Positions 12,380-24,804 of a stretch of 64,000 nt of DNA are shown here, piece after piece; position 1 is the first letter of the stretch, and each line of letters begins with the position of its first letter. A model generated the notes under the pieces. That model searched no databases and had not been told where the DNA came from. It saw only the letters and a program-made list of their open reading frames with translations. The translations under genes were made by a program, and so were the position numbers. Origin of the DNA: Cunninghamella blakesleeana (lineage: Eukaryota; Mucoromycota; Mucoromycetes; Mucorales; Cunninghamellaceae). The DNA is taken from assembly GCA_017871115.1 (NCBI GenBank), contig JAFCIZ010000007.1, positions 2,294,001 to 2,358,000 on the forward strand. Direction: 5' to 3'.

Positions 12380-14668
12380 ATGACTGATAATTACCGTGGA
12401 CGGCATAAACATTCATATAAAAATAATTCAAATAACAGAGGAAGATATCGCAAACATGGAAATAAAAATAATATCTATAGTTACCCAAAAGATCATGTAC
12501 AATATGACCACGTAGAAGGTAAGTACTTCTTTAAAAAAAATAACTGAAAAAAAAAAAAGAAAAAAACAAAGAAAACAATAACACCTACACCAACAATAAT
12601 AATACTACAAAAAACATTTTTATGGTAAAAATATTATATACAACTCATGAAGAATCTAGCAAATATCTTATTATTCTTCGTTCTGTTTTTATTTTATTAA
12701 ATATAGATGAACGAGTTTCTTTTGGACACTTGGATCGCAATCTTGAAAACGTTGATGATTCTATAAATATGGAAAGTTGGAGATCAAGTAATACAGTGAA
12801 AAAGTATTTTGGACTTGGTTATAGCAAACAACAACAGTGCAAATCTTCTACAGTAGATAAACAGTTTGATACTCTAAGTCTTAAAGAACAGCAGCAACAA
12901 GATAGTATCAATAATATCAATGATAATAACAATGATAATGATAACAATAATGACGATAGTAAAAACAATAATAATGTGATTAATGCGCCTGAAAATCAAG
13001 AAGAGGATGAGGACATTGGGTTTTATTTTGATTCGACTCCTACCCCTGTAAACAACAATACACAAAACCCACCGTCTATCTTGTCAACTATGTTTGTAAA
13101 AGGAAAAGATTTGGATAAACCAGATATTACAACTACTATTAATACTGACAGCCACAACAATACTAGTATTAAAGATGATGGCAATATTTACATGAACGAT
13201 AAAGGTCATAATAACAATAAGAAAAAGGATAGACATAAGCAAAAAGGAAGAAAGATAATAAAAGGGGACGATATATATATTTCATCAAGTAGCGACGATG
13301 AAGATCAAGTACATATTTCAGATAGAAATAATGATAAAATAATGTTAGAAGACAATCAAGAACAAAAAGACAGTGATGACGATTATAAAGAAGCTTATGC
13401 TGATTATATAAAAAATACAGACCCTGATACCTGGAAACAATTTGAGCTAATGGCTAATACACGGCCTGTAGATGATCAATTGGATGGACGAATAGATGAT
13501 TATGATGATGACCATTTAAATGAATTAGACCACGACGATGGGGAAAACGGCAATGAGGATGACGACGACGACAGTGATATAGTAGATTTCGGTTTAGGTG
13601 ATTCAGATGAAGAAGTAGGAAATCAGTTTAATTCTCAATTATCATATCAACAGCAATATTCTAATAATCCTTATGCTTCTCCACATTTGCATGCTGGCAT
13701 GCATAATGGTTATATGACTTATTATCCACCAAACTATATGCCAAGTTTTCCTTCTTCCCACCCTCCGCCTCAATCACCAGCCCATTTTCATCCTCCTCCA
13801 AATCATTTTGATCCCAACTATCCACCTCCTTACCCACCACCACCACCACATATACAGCAGCATTCATATCCATTGGCAACTCATTCGCAAAACCATTACA
13901 CGAGCCATAATAGCAATAACAATAATAAAAATGATATATCTTATCAATTAAGAAGAGTGGATAGGTAATAAGAATATACAGTAACGGATGTTTTTTTATT
14001 TTATTTAATTATATTTAAAAAGAAGAAGAGAATTTTATATATAATTATATTAACCTCTACATCTATTTATCTATATATTCATTTAGACGTTTGCAAGCTT
14101 TTATCATGGATAGCTCTAGAGATACATATCAATTACCAGGTATGTCAGATTATTGTAGACGGCTTGTACAAGGATTAGCCACTCAATATCGATTAAAATT
14201 AACTCCTGAAATACTGAGTAATGGTAAAATGTAAGTTTAATCAACCTACATATCTTTTAATATATACATAGCTTTATTATTATACTTATTTTAAGAATTA
14301 AAATTTTGATGAAAACAGTGGCCCCTTGTTAAGAAAGAGTCCAAGAACATGTTTACCAGAAGATCGAAAAGCAATTGAAAGACATATTACTAAAAAACGA
14401 TCATTACATCATGCTAAAAAAATAAACAAGAAATCAAAAGATGGAAAAGGTAAAGGTAAAAATGGAGGCTTACAGCAACAGCAGGTTAGTAGTAAACCCA
14501 AAGGTAAAATTGTAGGACAACATGCAGCTCCATTGGCATCAAATAATATCGGACATAAAATGATGGCAGCTATGGGTTGGAAAGAAGGTGAATCTTTGGG
14601 TAGTAATAAAGATGGTATATTGGGCCCTATTGAAGTCAGAATTCGTACTAAACGTAGAGGTTTAGGTC

Positions 14669-14673
<5 letters not shown>
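12380..14673 (+). CDS. SQS1: SQS1-like R3H and G-patch protein
   Basis: Four exons (12380-12518, 12707-13964, 14087-14230, 14319-14673) give 631 residues. The N terminus is basic (MTDNYRGRHKHSYK), as in Sqs1. The middle is Asn/Asp-rich and strongly acidic, with a Pro/His/Tyr-rich stretch near residues 405-450. Residues about 466-540 form an R3H-like domain (DYCRRLVQGLATQY, then SPRTCLPEDRKAIERH). The C terminus is a G-patch: NNIGHKMMAAMGWKEGESLG and RRGLGH-stop. Yeast Sqs1/Pfa1 has the same order and stimulates the Prp43 helicase in pre-rRNA processing and spliceosome release. The acidic centre is too simple to assign. The G-patch ends exactly at the C terminus, as in the family. Confidence 0.85.
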
Positions 14674-14705
<32 letters not shown>

Positions 14706-15956
14706 TACATTAGTGTTAAAAAAAAATTAAAAACTTTAAAAAGATTAAGCAGTTTTTTTTTTAAAAAAAAAAATGAAACAAAATGAAATGAAATGAATTA
14801 CATTGCTTTTTTTTTTCTGGCATATATTAAATTAAATTAAAATAATAAAAAAAAAGGTCTGGTGGATTAACAAAAAAGGATTTTTTTGATGGACCCTGAT
14901 GTTTAATTTTCTGATAGATTACAATTGAAATCACTATATCTCGCGTGAATCTTTTAATTTATAATTAAATCCTAGATTACCTTAAGTAGAAATGTGACTA
15001 AAATAGTTTATTAGTGTTGATTCTTAATTTACAAAACCCTTTTTGATATCTCCATGTATAATAATAAGTTATATATATATAATTATATAGTGAAAATAAA
15101 TAATATATGGATATATATATATGTATGAATTTTTAATAGACAGATGATGATCGTGATGATGGTACCTCAAAAAAAAAAGAAAAAAAGTTCGAGAAAAAAT
15201 AATAACATCATGTGTGATTAGAAAAATAAAAAATAGAGTCAGCTGCTTTTAGTTCGAAATAAATAAATAATAATGTTAATAACAATCATAATAAATATGT
15301 AGATATTAGAATAGATATATTTATTATTAATACGTACATAGTAACATATTTGTTTGTTTATTTATATTTATTTATTTTAATGGTTGTTTTTTTATTTACG
15401 TATTTATTTGTTTTTATTATAAATCTTCTAGTTTTTTCGTGATATTAGATTTTATATATCAAATGTTTAAAAATGTAATAAATGATCTCCCCGAATTTGG
15501 TGGTTATATAAGTTGGAAAAAAAAAAAAAACGTGTGATGAATCCAGAATAGTGAATTTACATGATGAGATAATATATATCAACTTTTTGTTTCTAATATC
15601 AGGTACGTTTAATCCTAAAATTTATAATTTGATCCATATTTGTTTATAAACTTTTTCTTTTAAAGTGACGTATTATAATAAAATGGGATAAGTTTCCTAA
15701 AATAGTTTTAGTAAGGTAATACATGGAAAAAGTAAAAGAGCGCTCTTTGATTTTTCACTCTCATATTCAATCTTTTTTTTTGGTCGCTCTTTCTCTTTCT
15801 TTTCTGTTTTTATATATTTGTATATTTTTTTTTTTCGTAGTCTATTATTATAATTCTTTTTTTTTTTTTTCCTTTCTCTTGTTTCATCCATTTAATATAT
15901 AAATATATATATAATTTTTATTATTTTTACTGTTATTATTTGTAATTATATTTAAT
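14674..15956. other. Intergenic with AT microsatellites
   Basis: 1.28 kb with an (AT)n run right after the SQS1 stop (about 14673-14700) and poly-A/T tracts. It contains the YPD1 promoter at its right end, where pyrimidine-rich stretches precede the start. No RNA or protein gene is recognised. Confidence 0.6.
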
Positions 15957-16561
15957 ATGTCTACAGCTGTTAAAGAAGAATCTAAACCCATAAATAACGA
16001 CCCTATTATTGAAAAGGTACATCACGCTTTATTTTATTTTTATTTTTGTATGAAACAATTGATGGATATAAAAATATAGTTGTACTGCTTAGTTTCAGCC
16101 TTAAAATATATTTATATTTAGATGATTACATTTATATATATTTATTTATTCAACCAATTTGTACTTATTACTGTTATTATTTAATTTTATAATAGGAATC
16201 GGTTAAAGCAGATATTAAAAAAGAACCAGAACAAACTGAAAAAATAAAAGTGGTAAATCCTGATGATCTTATTGATATGAATACATTTGACCAACTATTA
16301 GATATGGATGAAGAAGACGATCATGAATTTTCTTACAGTATAGTACTTGATTATTTTAAACAAGCAAAAGCTACTTTTCAAGATATGGATGCTGCTTTGT
16401 AAGTATTAGTTAATAAATATATATATATATTATTCGTCGGCTTATATAAAGGAAAGAAAGAAAAAAAGGGAAATAAAAAGCAAAATAAATAATAATAAAA
16501 AAGGGAGTATTGTGTGAGTGTTTATTTATTTGTTTATTTATTAGTATGTAATTGATAAATA

Positions 16562-16600
<39 letters not shown>

Positions 16601-17029
16601 CTATTTATCATTCATATAATAATAACTTGTAAAGTGTATATATATATATATATATATACAATAATGGAATGGAATGGAATGAATAATAATAATAATTGTT
16701 ACTATCTAATTGACGATTAATGATTATTACTTTTTATCTATTTATCTATCTATCATTACTTATATAGAGATAAAAAGGATTTACCAGAATTATCGAGATT
16801 AGGACATTTTCTTAAAGGCAGTTCAGCAGCAATTGGATTAAAAAAGGTAAAAGCTACTTGTGAAAAGATTCAAAACATTGGTAATCGTCAAGATGAAACA
16901 GGTAGTACTGAATTAAATGATGGTGAGGCTTTAGTACAAATTTCTCCTTTACTACCCCAAGTCAAGGCTGAATATTCAGAAGCTGAAGAATATTTAAAGA
17001 ACTTTTATGAAGTACAAGAAGCTAGATAG
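15957..17029 (+). CDS. YPD1: Histidine phosphotransfer protein Ypd1
   Basis: Three exons (15957-16016, 16196-16398, 16768-17029) give 174 residues. After an acidic N terminus the HPt four-helix bundle begins at LIDMNTFDQLLDMDEEDDHE. The phospho-accepting motif is RLGHFLKGSSAAIG, with His101. The end carries QVKAEYSEAEEYLKNFY. Ypd1 relays phosphate from a hybrid histidine kinase to Ssk1- and Skn7-type response regulators in osmotic and oxidative stress signalling, in cytosol and nucleus. The 369-base second intron is unusually long for this window and full of AT microsatellites and a GGAAT-type short repeat (about 16663-16683). Length agrees with yeast Ypd1 (167). Confidence 0.95.
16562..16595. 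repeat. (AT)n microsatellite inside YPD1 intron 2
   Basis: AT dinucleotide run in the second intron of YPD1. A second AT run lies at about 16636-16658. Confidence 0.85.
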
Positions 17030-17804
17030 AATTTTTTGGTGCTGGATACACACATGAATCATTTTGTCAATCATCATCGAATAAAAATAAATATATATAT
17101 GTCTTACACTTCTCTCTTTCTATTATTTTTTTTAAAAAACAAAAACTAAACGCACACACTCACACACACACATGCACACATACACTTACATACACACCTA
17201 TATATTTAATACAAATACAATGTCACCCTATCGTATTTATTCTTAATTCACTTTTGTTATACTTATTTTTTTACGGTTTTTTATAAACAATATAATGATT
17301 ATCGGAAATAATAATAATAATTCATTTTTTATACTTTTTTATTTTATTTTAATCACACATAAAAAAAGGAACTCGAGGAAAATACAAAAAGTCAATTTTT
17401 TCTTTTTGACAACTTTCTTATTTTTCTTTTTCTTTTTTTCAATGTTATTTATAAATATTGTTGGAATGAACAATTTAGTAAATTAATCGAAAGTGTGAAC
17501 AAATAAAGAGGATAAAAAATCAATATTATTAATGAAACCAATAAACAAAAACAATAATGGTATTATGAATGATAACACTATTGAGTATATATTATCTTTT
17601 TATTTATTTATTTATTTATATTTATTTCTTGTAGATCAAAACAATACTGTTTAATTTTTTTTTTAAAAAAAAAAAAGTAAAAATGTATGCATTTTATTTA
17701 AAAAGTGTAATGTTAAAAAAACTCAGATTATAAAGAGGGTGGTACGTGTTTAAATGACATCATACTAAATTCTAATTTGTGGCACCATCTCTGCAAAGCT
17801 GGAT
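17030..17804. other. Convergent intergenic with CA-rich tract
   Basis: 775 bases between the YPD1 and USE1 stops. It holds an imperfect CA-dinucleotide tract (about 17152-17200) and poly-T runs. A 63-codon open stretch at 17295-17486 is low complexity and not credible as a gene. Confidence 0.6.
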
Positions 17805-18902
17805 TTATACTTTGGGACCCAACTTGATAGTGAAGAAGACCAAAATGAACATAATACATACAAATAAAACCACACCTAAATTCATACATGTTGTTCCCCA
17901 TGCCTTGGAATAATGTTTATCTAATCGTTTGCCTTCTGTTTTCATTTTATCTAAATTATTTTCAACCATCTTTTGTGCATCTCTAAGTATCTAAATAAAT
18001 AAATAAATGAATATTTAAAAGTGTATATGGTATAGGCTGTTGCATAAAATAAAATTGGCACATATATAGTTTTTCTTATTATTTTATTTACTTGATCATC
18101 TTTATTTAAAATATCACCAAATAATTGAGTATTCATTTTTAATTGTTGCGCCATTTTTCCAAGATCAGAAGTCATTTCGTCATGTAATTGTCGGTGATGC
18201 TGTAATACGTGTTCAATATTAGTGGTTTCTTCTTCTCTGGTCATATTTGTACTAAAGAAAAATAAAAAGAACAAATTATATTAATACATATAAATTCAAA
18301 TAGTTCCAATATTCTTGTTCTTGTGATTACTATTACGATATTTTTATTTGTTTTAAAAAAAAAGAATTACTTACACATTTCTTTTCCTAACATCCTGTTC
18401 TTTTTCATTATTATAAGTGTTACTATTATAGGTATGTAAATTGTCTTGTAAAATAAACATAAAAAATATAATAAAAAAATAAAAAAGTGAGCATACTATT
18501 TATAGAAATAAAAATGATCTTTCTTTTCATTTTCCTTTTTATTATTTTTATTATTTATTACCTTTTAATTCTTGAGTATTATCCTTGGTATTTAAATCAT
18601 TTAATAAGATACTTTCTTCACTTTCATCCCATCCTTCAAGTATATCATTTACTGATTCTAATTTTTGATCATATTTTGTTTCATCTTTCATCTCTTTTTC
18701 TTTTATAGTATCGTCATTATTATCCATCGCATCATTATTTTCATTTATAGTACCCTTTTGTTGTTTTAGAGCCGTTAACCAAGCTGGGTCTGGATTGTAA
18801 AGTGTTTGTAATTGATCCAAAAATAATTTTTTTGTCATTCTAGTTTCTTTTACCCCTTTCTCTACATCAGTCTGCTATTTTTTTTTAAAAAAAATGTATA
18901 TA

Positions 18903-18936
<34 letters not shown>

Positions 18937-19397
18937 ATATATACGTATATATAAGAGTATATGTATTTATTATATATTACTGTGTGATACTGAGAAAAGG
19001 TTTGCCTTAATGATGCTATACGTTCTTCATAACTTTTAGCGCTATTTTACATAAAGTTTAAAGAATAATCGTTTAATAAATACCTTTTATTCCTTTAATT
19101 TAGCTTTATTTATTTATCCATGTTGTTTCATTTACTTTGCTTGACGTTGTATTCTACTTTGAAGAAACTCTAGATAATTAATATACTAATATATATATAT
19201 AATATAAAAAATATAAAAAGTTATTATCTGTTTTATGTGTGTATGAATGCTTATATTTAATAATTATTCAACTTTGTTACCGATGCATATTTTCGTTTTT
19301 CTGATCCAGTCCAAATATCAACCTGCTCATTTTTTAATTTATTTTCGCATATTATTAATAGTCGCTGTAAGTTTATTTCATCGGTTGAAGTAATCAT
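17805..19397 (-). CDS. USE1: Use1/Slt1-like ER SNARE
   Basis: Seven exons (19281-19397, 19136-19185, 18981-19041, 18562-18874, 18375-18444, 18092-18251, 17805-17990) give 318 residues. The C-terminal half is a SNARE helix: QLHDEMTSDLGKMAQQLKMN, then an acidic/polar zero-layer region (FGDILNKDDQILRDA) and KTEGKRLDKHYSKAWGT. It ends in one hydrophobic anchor (MNLGVVLFVCIMFILVFFTI) and a short basic tail KLGPKV. This layout, a single C-terminal anchor after KMxTEGxRLxxH, is that of Use1, the Qc-type SNARE for Golgi-to-ER retrograde fusion with Ufe1, Sec20 and Sec22. The middle (exon 4) is acidic and poorly conserved. Bet1- or Sec20-type SNAREs are less likely. Confidence 0.82.
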
Positions 19398-20839
19398 AAT
19401 ATAAATAAAGGAAAGGAAAGAATAATTTTTTTTAATTGTTCAAGGAATTATTTTATTTTTATTTTTAAAACACCGCCCCAAGAGCGAGTGTCCTATCAGT
19501 ATTGAACTTGCATCAGACAATAATCTCTTTTCCTTTTGGATATATTATCACATATACACTACGTATATATATCTTTTTTCAGGGCTCATAAAAGTAAACT
19601 TATACACTATAATTTTTTACATTAAAAGGATCACTATGATAGATATCCATTATTTTAAAAAAAAAACTTAATATACTAAGTGCAGTTTAACTAATATTAA
19701 CATTTTATATTGTTATCTGAATGAAAACAAAGGTACCTTCACCTACTTACTTGGTTTTATATAGTTTATTTACCTTTTTATATGGTATATCATGCTATTT
19801 TTATGTTTTCTTCCATAAGATAGAAAAAAAAGAGAATAGGACCCGCTAATTTATTTTCTTACCTTAACATCGTGATAGTTTTATATATAACATCATGTTT
19901 ATAATACATTGATTTCTCAAGTTTCTTTTTTAACCCACTAATTTTTTTTAGCCGTGAAGAATATAATTTTTTTAAAAAAAAAGATGAATGGCTATTTTTA
20001 TTTTAAGAATAAAAAAGAATGTGGAATTAATTTAATGCTCGTATAAAAAAAGGTAGGTACAGAAATTTCATTACTACTTGTAAAAACTTTAAAATGGTAA
20101 TATGTATTAGATAAAAAATAAAAAAAATTAAATATAATGTAAATAAGAACTTATGAAGTAATAACCTTATTATAAGAGATGTTGATGTTAGTATTATTCG
20201 TCTACCTCTTCACTTTTAATTAGTTTATTATCATTTATATTATAACTCAAAGAAGGTATGATAAGTAAAGAAAATAATTATATTTTTTTTAAAAAAAAGT
20301 CATATTTAATTTATAATCTTTATTTTTAAAATTAGTGTATAATTGATCTAATTAATAAAGAATGATTACAACAACTAATATTACAATAAGAGAAGTATAA
20401 TAAAAAGAGAGACCCGCTTTCAAAGACAAAGAATGAATTTATCATAAACAGAAAAAGAAGTAATAAATTATAAAAGAGAGAATAAAAGGATCACTCACTA
20501 TAACTAAAAAATGTATTCACTATGAATTAAATGGGTAACTAAACTTGTTATATAATATACGATTTTGTGAAATATAGTGAATATTAAAAAGAGCATTCAT
20601 AATAAATATAGAGAAGGTTATCTATATTAAATAAAAAAAAAATTCATAATAAATAAAAGATAATTATTATCTTCATTAAAATAAAAATCACTATAAATGA
20701 TAGTAATAATAAATATAATAATAATTTAAAATAAAGATCCTCAAGTGTAATAAATAAAGTTAGTTTAAAGAAAAATCATGTATTAAGCATTAAAGCATAA
20801 ATATTTATCTGTTTATTTTTTTGCCCTTTCAATTTTTAT
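19398..20839. other. Intergenic, no gene seen
   Basis: 1.44 kb of AT-rich DNA between USE1 and the BLOC1S2 relic. It must hold the USE1 promoter at its left end. I see only short A/T runs. Confidence 0.6.
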
Positions 20840-20844
20840 CAAAT

Positions 20845-21385
20845 ATATTACCTAATTGTTTTGAATATTGGTCCAATACTTTTGCCAACTTCTTTCATTT
20901 CTTGTACTTGTTTGTATATTTATCGTCTTGACTAGTAGAATTATCAAATTTTCTATTGGTTATGAAAAATAATAGATAGATAGATAGAAAATGATAATTG
21001 GTAAAAAAATAAAAAAATACTGCTAACGTATTTATGTATATAAATATACTTGTGTATGTAAATCAAACATGTTTTTTAGACTTGGAAATATCCTTCAAAA
21101 GTTATTTTTTCATGATCATCATTTGACGATATACTTCTTTGATTGACTTATTCACCGGTTGTAATAATTCACAATCTTCTATAGTAACTAATATTACAAA
21201 TAATAAAAATAATAAAATATTGAGTAAAAAAAAACAATATAAACCAATACTTTTTTTAAAATAAGTAAATAAATAGTGATTCTTTTATAATTTTTTCAAC
21301 TTGATAATTCGGAACGGATATATTTAACCAATTTTTTTTGTTGGTTCGCCTGTTAATTTAGTAATATGCTATTGATCCAAATTGT
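20845..21385 (-). pseudogene. Decayed, 5'-truncated copy of BLOC1S2 (copy A)
   Basis: Aligns by eye with BLOC1S2 at 34.9-35.45 kb, including intron positions. The exon 3 counterpart lies at about 20861-20960, exon 2 at 21075-21195 and the 3' part of exon 1 at about 21303-21385. Shared stretches include GTAATAATTCACAATCTTC and TGATAATTCGGAACGG. It is broken: one extra base in the exon 3 part (TTTATCG against TTATCG) shifts the frame, exon 2 has many substitutions, and similarity to exon 1 stops near 21385, so the first ~35 codons and the start codon are absent. It sits in the same place relative to the X gene as the intact copy does in module C, which marks it as part of the segmental duplication. 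Confidence 0.85.
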
Positions 21386-21724
21386 TTTTTTGCTCTTTAT
21401 AAAATAAAGGGAGAGAATATATATTTATTTTGCAAAATTAAAATTTTTATTTTAAAATTATACTAGTCTTATGTAAAGAAAATAAAAATAAAATTGACGG
21501 TAAGGTAAATTTTTATGTAAAAAAAAAAAGTACTGGAATAATTCTCTTTATTTAGCACTATTTTTTTTACATTACTGATATTGTTAAGTATGATTACTTA
21601 ATTATAATATAATCAGTTTATGTGTGATATTTATTTGTATATATTAAACATTAAATTTATTTTATTTTTTTAATAAATATTATATATATCATATGGTTTA
21701 AAAAATACTATTATCATTTAATGT

Positions 21725-23069
21725 TTAAGCTAAACAACCAGTCTTTGGTTCACCAGTCATATCACTTACACCACATTTACCATTTGAATTACAAGTGTCT
21801 AAGCAGTCATCACTGCTGGAACAACAAGCGCCGTTAGGACCAGTACCAGTCTTCTTTCCGCAATATCCTTTTGTACATGTAGGAGCAACTGTAGATGTAG
21901 GCTTAAGAGTAGTTGTTACAGCAGGGCAGCCAGTCTTTGGTTCACCAGTCATGTCACTTATGCCACATTTTCCATTTGAATTACAAGTGTCTAAACAATC
22001 ATCACTGCTAGAACAGCATGCACCATTTGGACCAGTACCAGCCTTCTTTCCACAGTATCCCATTGTACATGTAGGAACAGATGTAGAGCTAGATTTAGTA
22101 GTAGTAGTAGTAGTGGTAGTGGTGGTGGTGGTAGTAGTAGTAGTAGGGGGTGGAGGGATAATATCATTTGGAAAAGGAACATGTTTACCACAAGCATAAA
22201 CAGTAAATCTTAATTTATGTTCAACAAGGAAACAAGGATAAGTTTCTTTAGTGACCTTGTTATCCAAACTTTTTAAAACATTACCAACACCAGCTAAAGA
22301 AAGAGGGTCATTGATATTATCACAAGTTAATTCAATAGTATGATCATCAGTAAAATAATTATCGTTAGGAAGATCAATAGTTGATAAACAGCGGGAACTT
22401 TTTGCACTATGTATAGCACCATTATTGTAATTAAAATAATCAACAACTAATTCATTTTTATAACCATATTCTATATCTTTATCAACAGTTACAGTCCAAA
22501 AAGTAGAAACAGAACCAAGTTTTTCAGCAGTAGCAGCATCATCTTTAATATTTAAAGTAGATAACTTAGCTAATTGTTCATTGACATCAGGACCACAAGC
22601 ATAAGTGGTGAAATTAAAATTGTCATACACCATACCACAAGAACGATAGATTCCATTACTATAATCTAATTTAGCCAACACGTAACTATTTGGGTCAACG
22701 GTTTTAAGAGTCATTGCTGGTTCAGTATAGCCAATATCGCAACCTGGATGGCATTTTACATCAAGTCCATTGATATCTATTTTTTTAAGACTACTTTGTC
22801 CGCAGCCACCACTTTAAATAACAAATAATAATAATAGTTAATAAACATAATTCAAGTAGAATGTATATTATATATAATTACCAGGATATTTTCCATGGCC
22901 AATCTTTGCGCTCATAGTTGTAAAGATTTGGTATTTCAAAATACGCTGTTGCAACACCAAAATAATCATAATTGTTCGATGGTCTTTTATCAATATTTAC
23001 CACCCAAAAACCAAAAGTTTGTTGAATTAATAAACTTGCTAGCAATGATTTTTTAATGGATAAAAACAT
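21725..23069 (-). CDS. Secreted modular cysteine-rich protein X, copy A
   Basis: No known family is recognised. Two exons (22882-23069 and 21725-22811) give 424 residues. The N terminus MFLSIKKSLLASLLIQQTFG looks like a signal peptide. Two related modules follow. The first opens at FWVVNIDKRPS and ends YACGPDVN; the second opens at FWTVTVDKDIEYGYK and ends YPCFLVEHKLRFTVYACGKHV. Then comes a proline plus 16-threonine linker and two near-identical 50-residue domains with eight cysteines each, pattern C-x4-C-x11-CC-x5-C-x3-C-x5-C-x12-C, separated by a Thr/Pro linker. The protein is probably secreted and O-mannosylated on the Thr run, perhaps wall-associated; this is inference. It is followed upstream on the same strand by Y and Z, which share its signal peptide and module. 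Confidence 0.85.
22098..22146 (-). repeat. Coding triplet run (poly-Thr), X copy A
   Basis: Imperfect ACT/ACC triplet run (TAG/TGG on the plus strand) coding 16 threonines in the linker of protein X. The matching run in copy C codes 26, so it is length-variable between paralogues. Confidence 0.9.
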
Positions 23070-23264
23070 AATAATGATGATTATTAAGTAAAAAAAAAAA
23101 AAGGAGGGAAAAGAAAAAGTACAAAATAAAAATGAATAGGCTAAATATGTAAAAAAAGATAATATTAAAAATAATGATAATTTAAAAAAATGTCTGAGTA
23201 GACAAATTATAAAAATAAACACAAAAAAAAATTAAAACTTAAAAACAGTAATAAAACCTTAAAT

Positions 23265-23400
23265 TTGTACATAATAAAGAATATAGAAGAATTAGAAGAA
23301 AACATTTTGTAGTACATTGTATTTAAAATGACAGATGTGTATAAAATAGGCCATTTAAGGGAACTTTATTTATGAAATATATAACCTATAAAAGTAAAAA
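23265..23400 (-). promoter_or_regulatory. Conserved upstream block of X (copy A)
   Basis: A stretch about 200-330 bases upstream of the X start is kept in all three modules (here, 28965-29091 and 37450-37582). On the minus strand it includes a TATA-like TTATAGGTTATATATTTC followed by GTTCCCTTAAATG. The conservation may reflect promoter function or only recent duplication. Confidence 0.4.
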
Positions 23401-23597
23401 ACAAAAAAAAAAAAAAAAAAAACTCAGCAAATCTTAATAATTAGTTCTCGATTCATGAATCTCATAATTTATTATTACAAAAAAAAAAGAGTTTGTCTAG
23501 TAAATGGTTCATTAATTCGTGTATTTAATTAAAAAATAAATGCTTTTTTTTAAAGAAATAAAATAAAATAAAACTACGTATATATATATATGCCCGT

Positions 23598-24293
23598 TTA
23601 TGCTGGGCAGCCAGTCTTTGGTTCACCAGTCATGTCACTTACACCACATTTTCCATTTGAATTACAAGTGTCTAAACAATCATCACTGCTGGAACAGCAA
23701 GCACCTGTCTTTCCAGTACCAGCCTTCTTTCCACAGTATCCTTTTGTACATGTAGGAGCAGGTGTAGAAGAAGCTTTAAGTGTAGTAGTAGAAGGTGTAG
23801 GAGTTGGTGAAGATATTTTAATAGAGGAATCAGGAGTAGGAATTGGTGATGGTTTATTGATAGAAGGGTCAGGAGTAGGAACTTCAATTAATTCTCTATT
23901 TATTCCGCTTGAACAAATATAAGTAGTAAATTTAAAACTTTCATCCACTCTTATACAAGGGATATCATTGCCCTTATATACACCCAGAGTTGTCAAATAA
24001 TTACCAACTCCTTTAAAATAATAATATTCAAAGGAACCGAGACAAGGCGCATTAGCTTGCTTTGCCAATTGTTCATCGAAAATAGGCGATTTATTTGCCC
24101 AAATACCATACCCACATTCGCTTTTTAAAGTAGTATTATAACCATTATTAGCTTGAATATATTTATTCAATTTAATATAATGTTTATCTTTTTCCAATAT
24201 TTTATCCACTTTAATAGTCATGAATCCAGACCCAATGGCTTGCTGGACAAACACACTTGCCAGTAAGGCTTTTATGATAATTGATTTTAACAT
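23598..24293 (-). CDS. Secreted cysteine-rich protein Y, copy A
   Basis: Unbroken frame of 231 residues, no intron. The start MLKSIIIKALLASVFVQQAI is a signal peptide very like that of X. One module follows (MTIKVDKILEKDKHY, ECGYGIW, GVGNYLTTL, IPCIRVDESFKFTTYICS), then a Pro/Thr/Ser linker with PTPDPSINKPSP-type repeats, then one 8-cysteine domain (residues 182-231) almost identical to those of X. Thus Y is X with one module and one tail domain. The family is not recognised. Secretion is inferred from the signal peptide and cysteine pairs. A TATA-like element (TATATACTTTTATATG on the minus strand, about 24534-24549) lies 240 bases upstream and is kept in the other copies. Confidence 0.85.
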   Translation of the reverse strand: MLKSIIIKALLASVFVQQAIGSGFMTIKVDKILEKDKHYIKLNKYIQANNGYNTTLKSECGYGIWANKSPIFDEQLAKQANAPCLGSFEYYYFKGVGNYLTTLGVYKGNDIPCIRVDESFKFTTYICSSGINRELIEVPTPDPSINKPSPIPTPDSSIKISSPTPTPSTTTLKASSTPAPTCTKGYCGKKAGTGKTGACCSSSDDCLDTCNSNGKCGVSDMTGEPKTGCPA

Positions 24294-24804
24294 AAAATAA
24301 TGAAAACAATTGATATTGGAAAAAAAGGAAAGAGAAGGATTTTTTTAAAAAAGAAAAGAAATGAAAAGAAAATACTCTTGGTTTTTTCTTGTATTTTCTT
24401 TGTACAAGCGCGTGTTTTCTTTTTTTTTTTTTTTTTTTTTTTTTTTCAGCATGTAATACAAAAAAGGTAGAGACCAATAAATACTAAATTTTCCATTTAA
24501 AGAAAACAACTTTTAGAACATTGTTTGTTAACATATAAAAGTATATAATTTAATTTTACTCTCAGTTCAATATTCTTTAAAATTCAATTATAATGGTATT
24601 ACAAAACCTTATTAAATCAATATTGAACTCCAGGGATTTGTAAAATGTATAAAAATATTAAAGCCAGTTCATAGATAAAAAAAAAGAATGTGATTATTAA
24701 AAAAAGAAACTATATATTAAAATAAAAAAATAAGGATATCATTTATCTTTTTTTTAAAAAAAAGAATGTTGAGTAAATGATTTTTTGGAAAAGAAACAAA
24801 AAGA
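24294..24804. other. Y-Z intergenic with long poly-T and conserved block
   Basis: Contains a T homopolymer at about 24420-24446, and a block (about 24478-24660) that is repeated in modules B (30100-30310) and C (38620-38825), with the shared core GAACTCC(A/G)GGG. It probably holds the Y promoter. No gene seen. Confidence 0.6.

Noticed and set aside
21725..22060. Calling the 8-Cys tail a chitin-binding hevein domain
   Set aside because: The cysteine count is the same, but the spacing and the missing aromatic and Ser binding residues do not fit the hevein signature.
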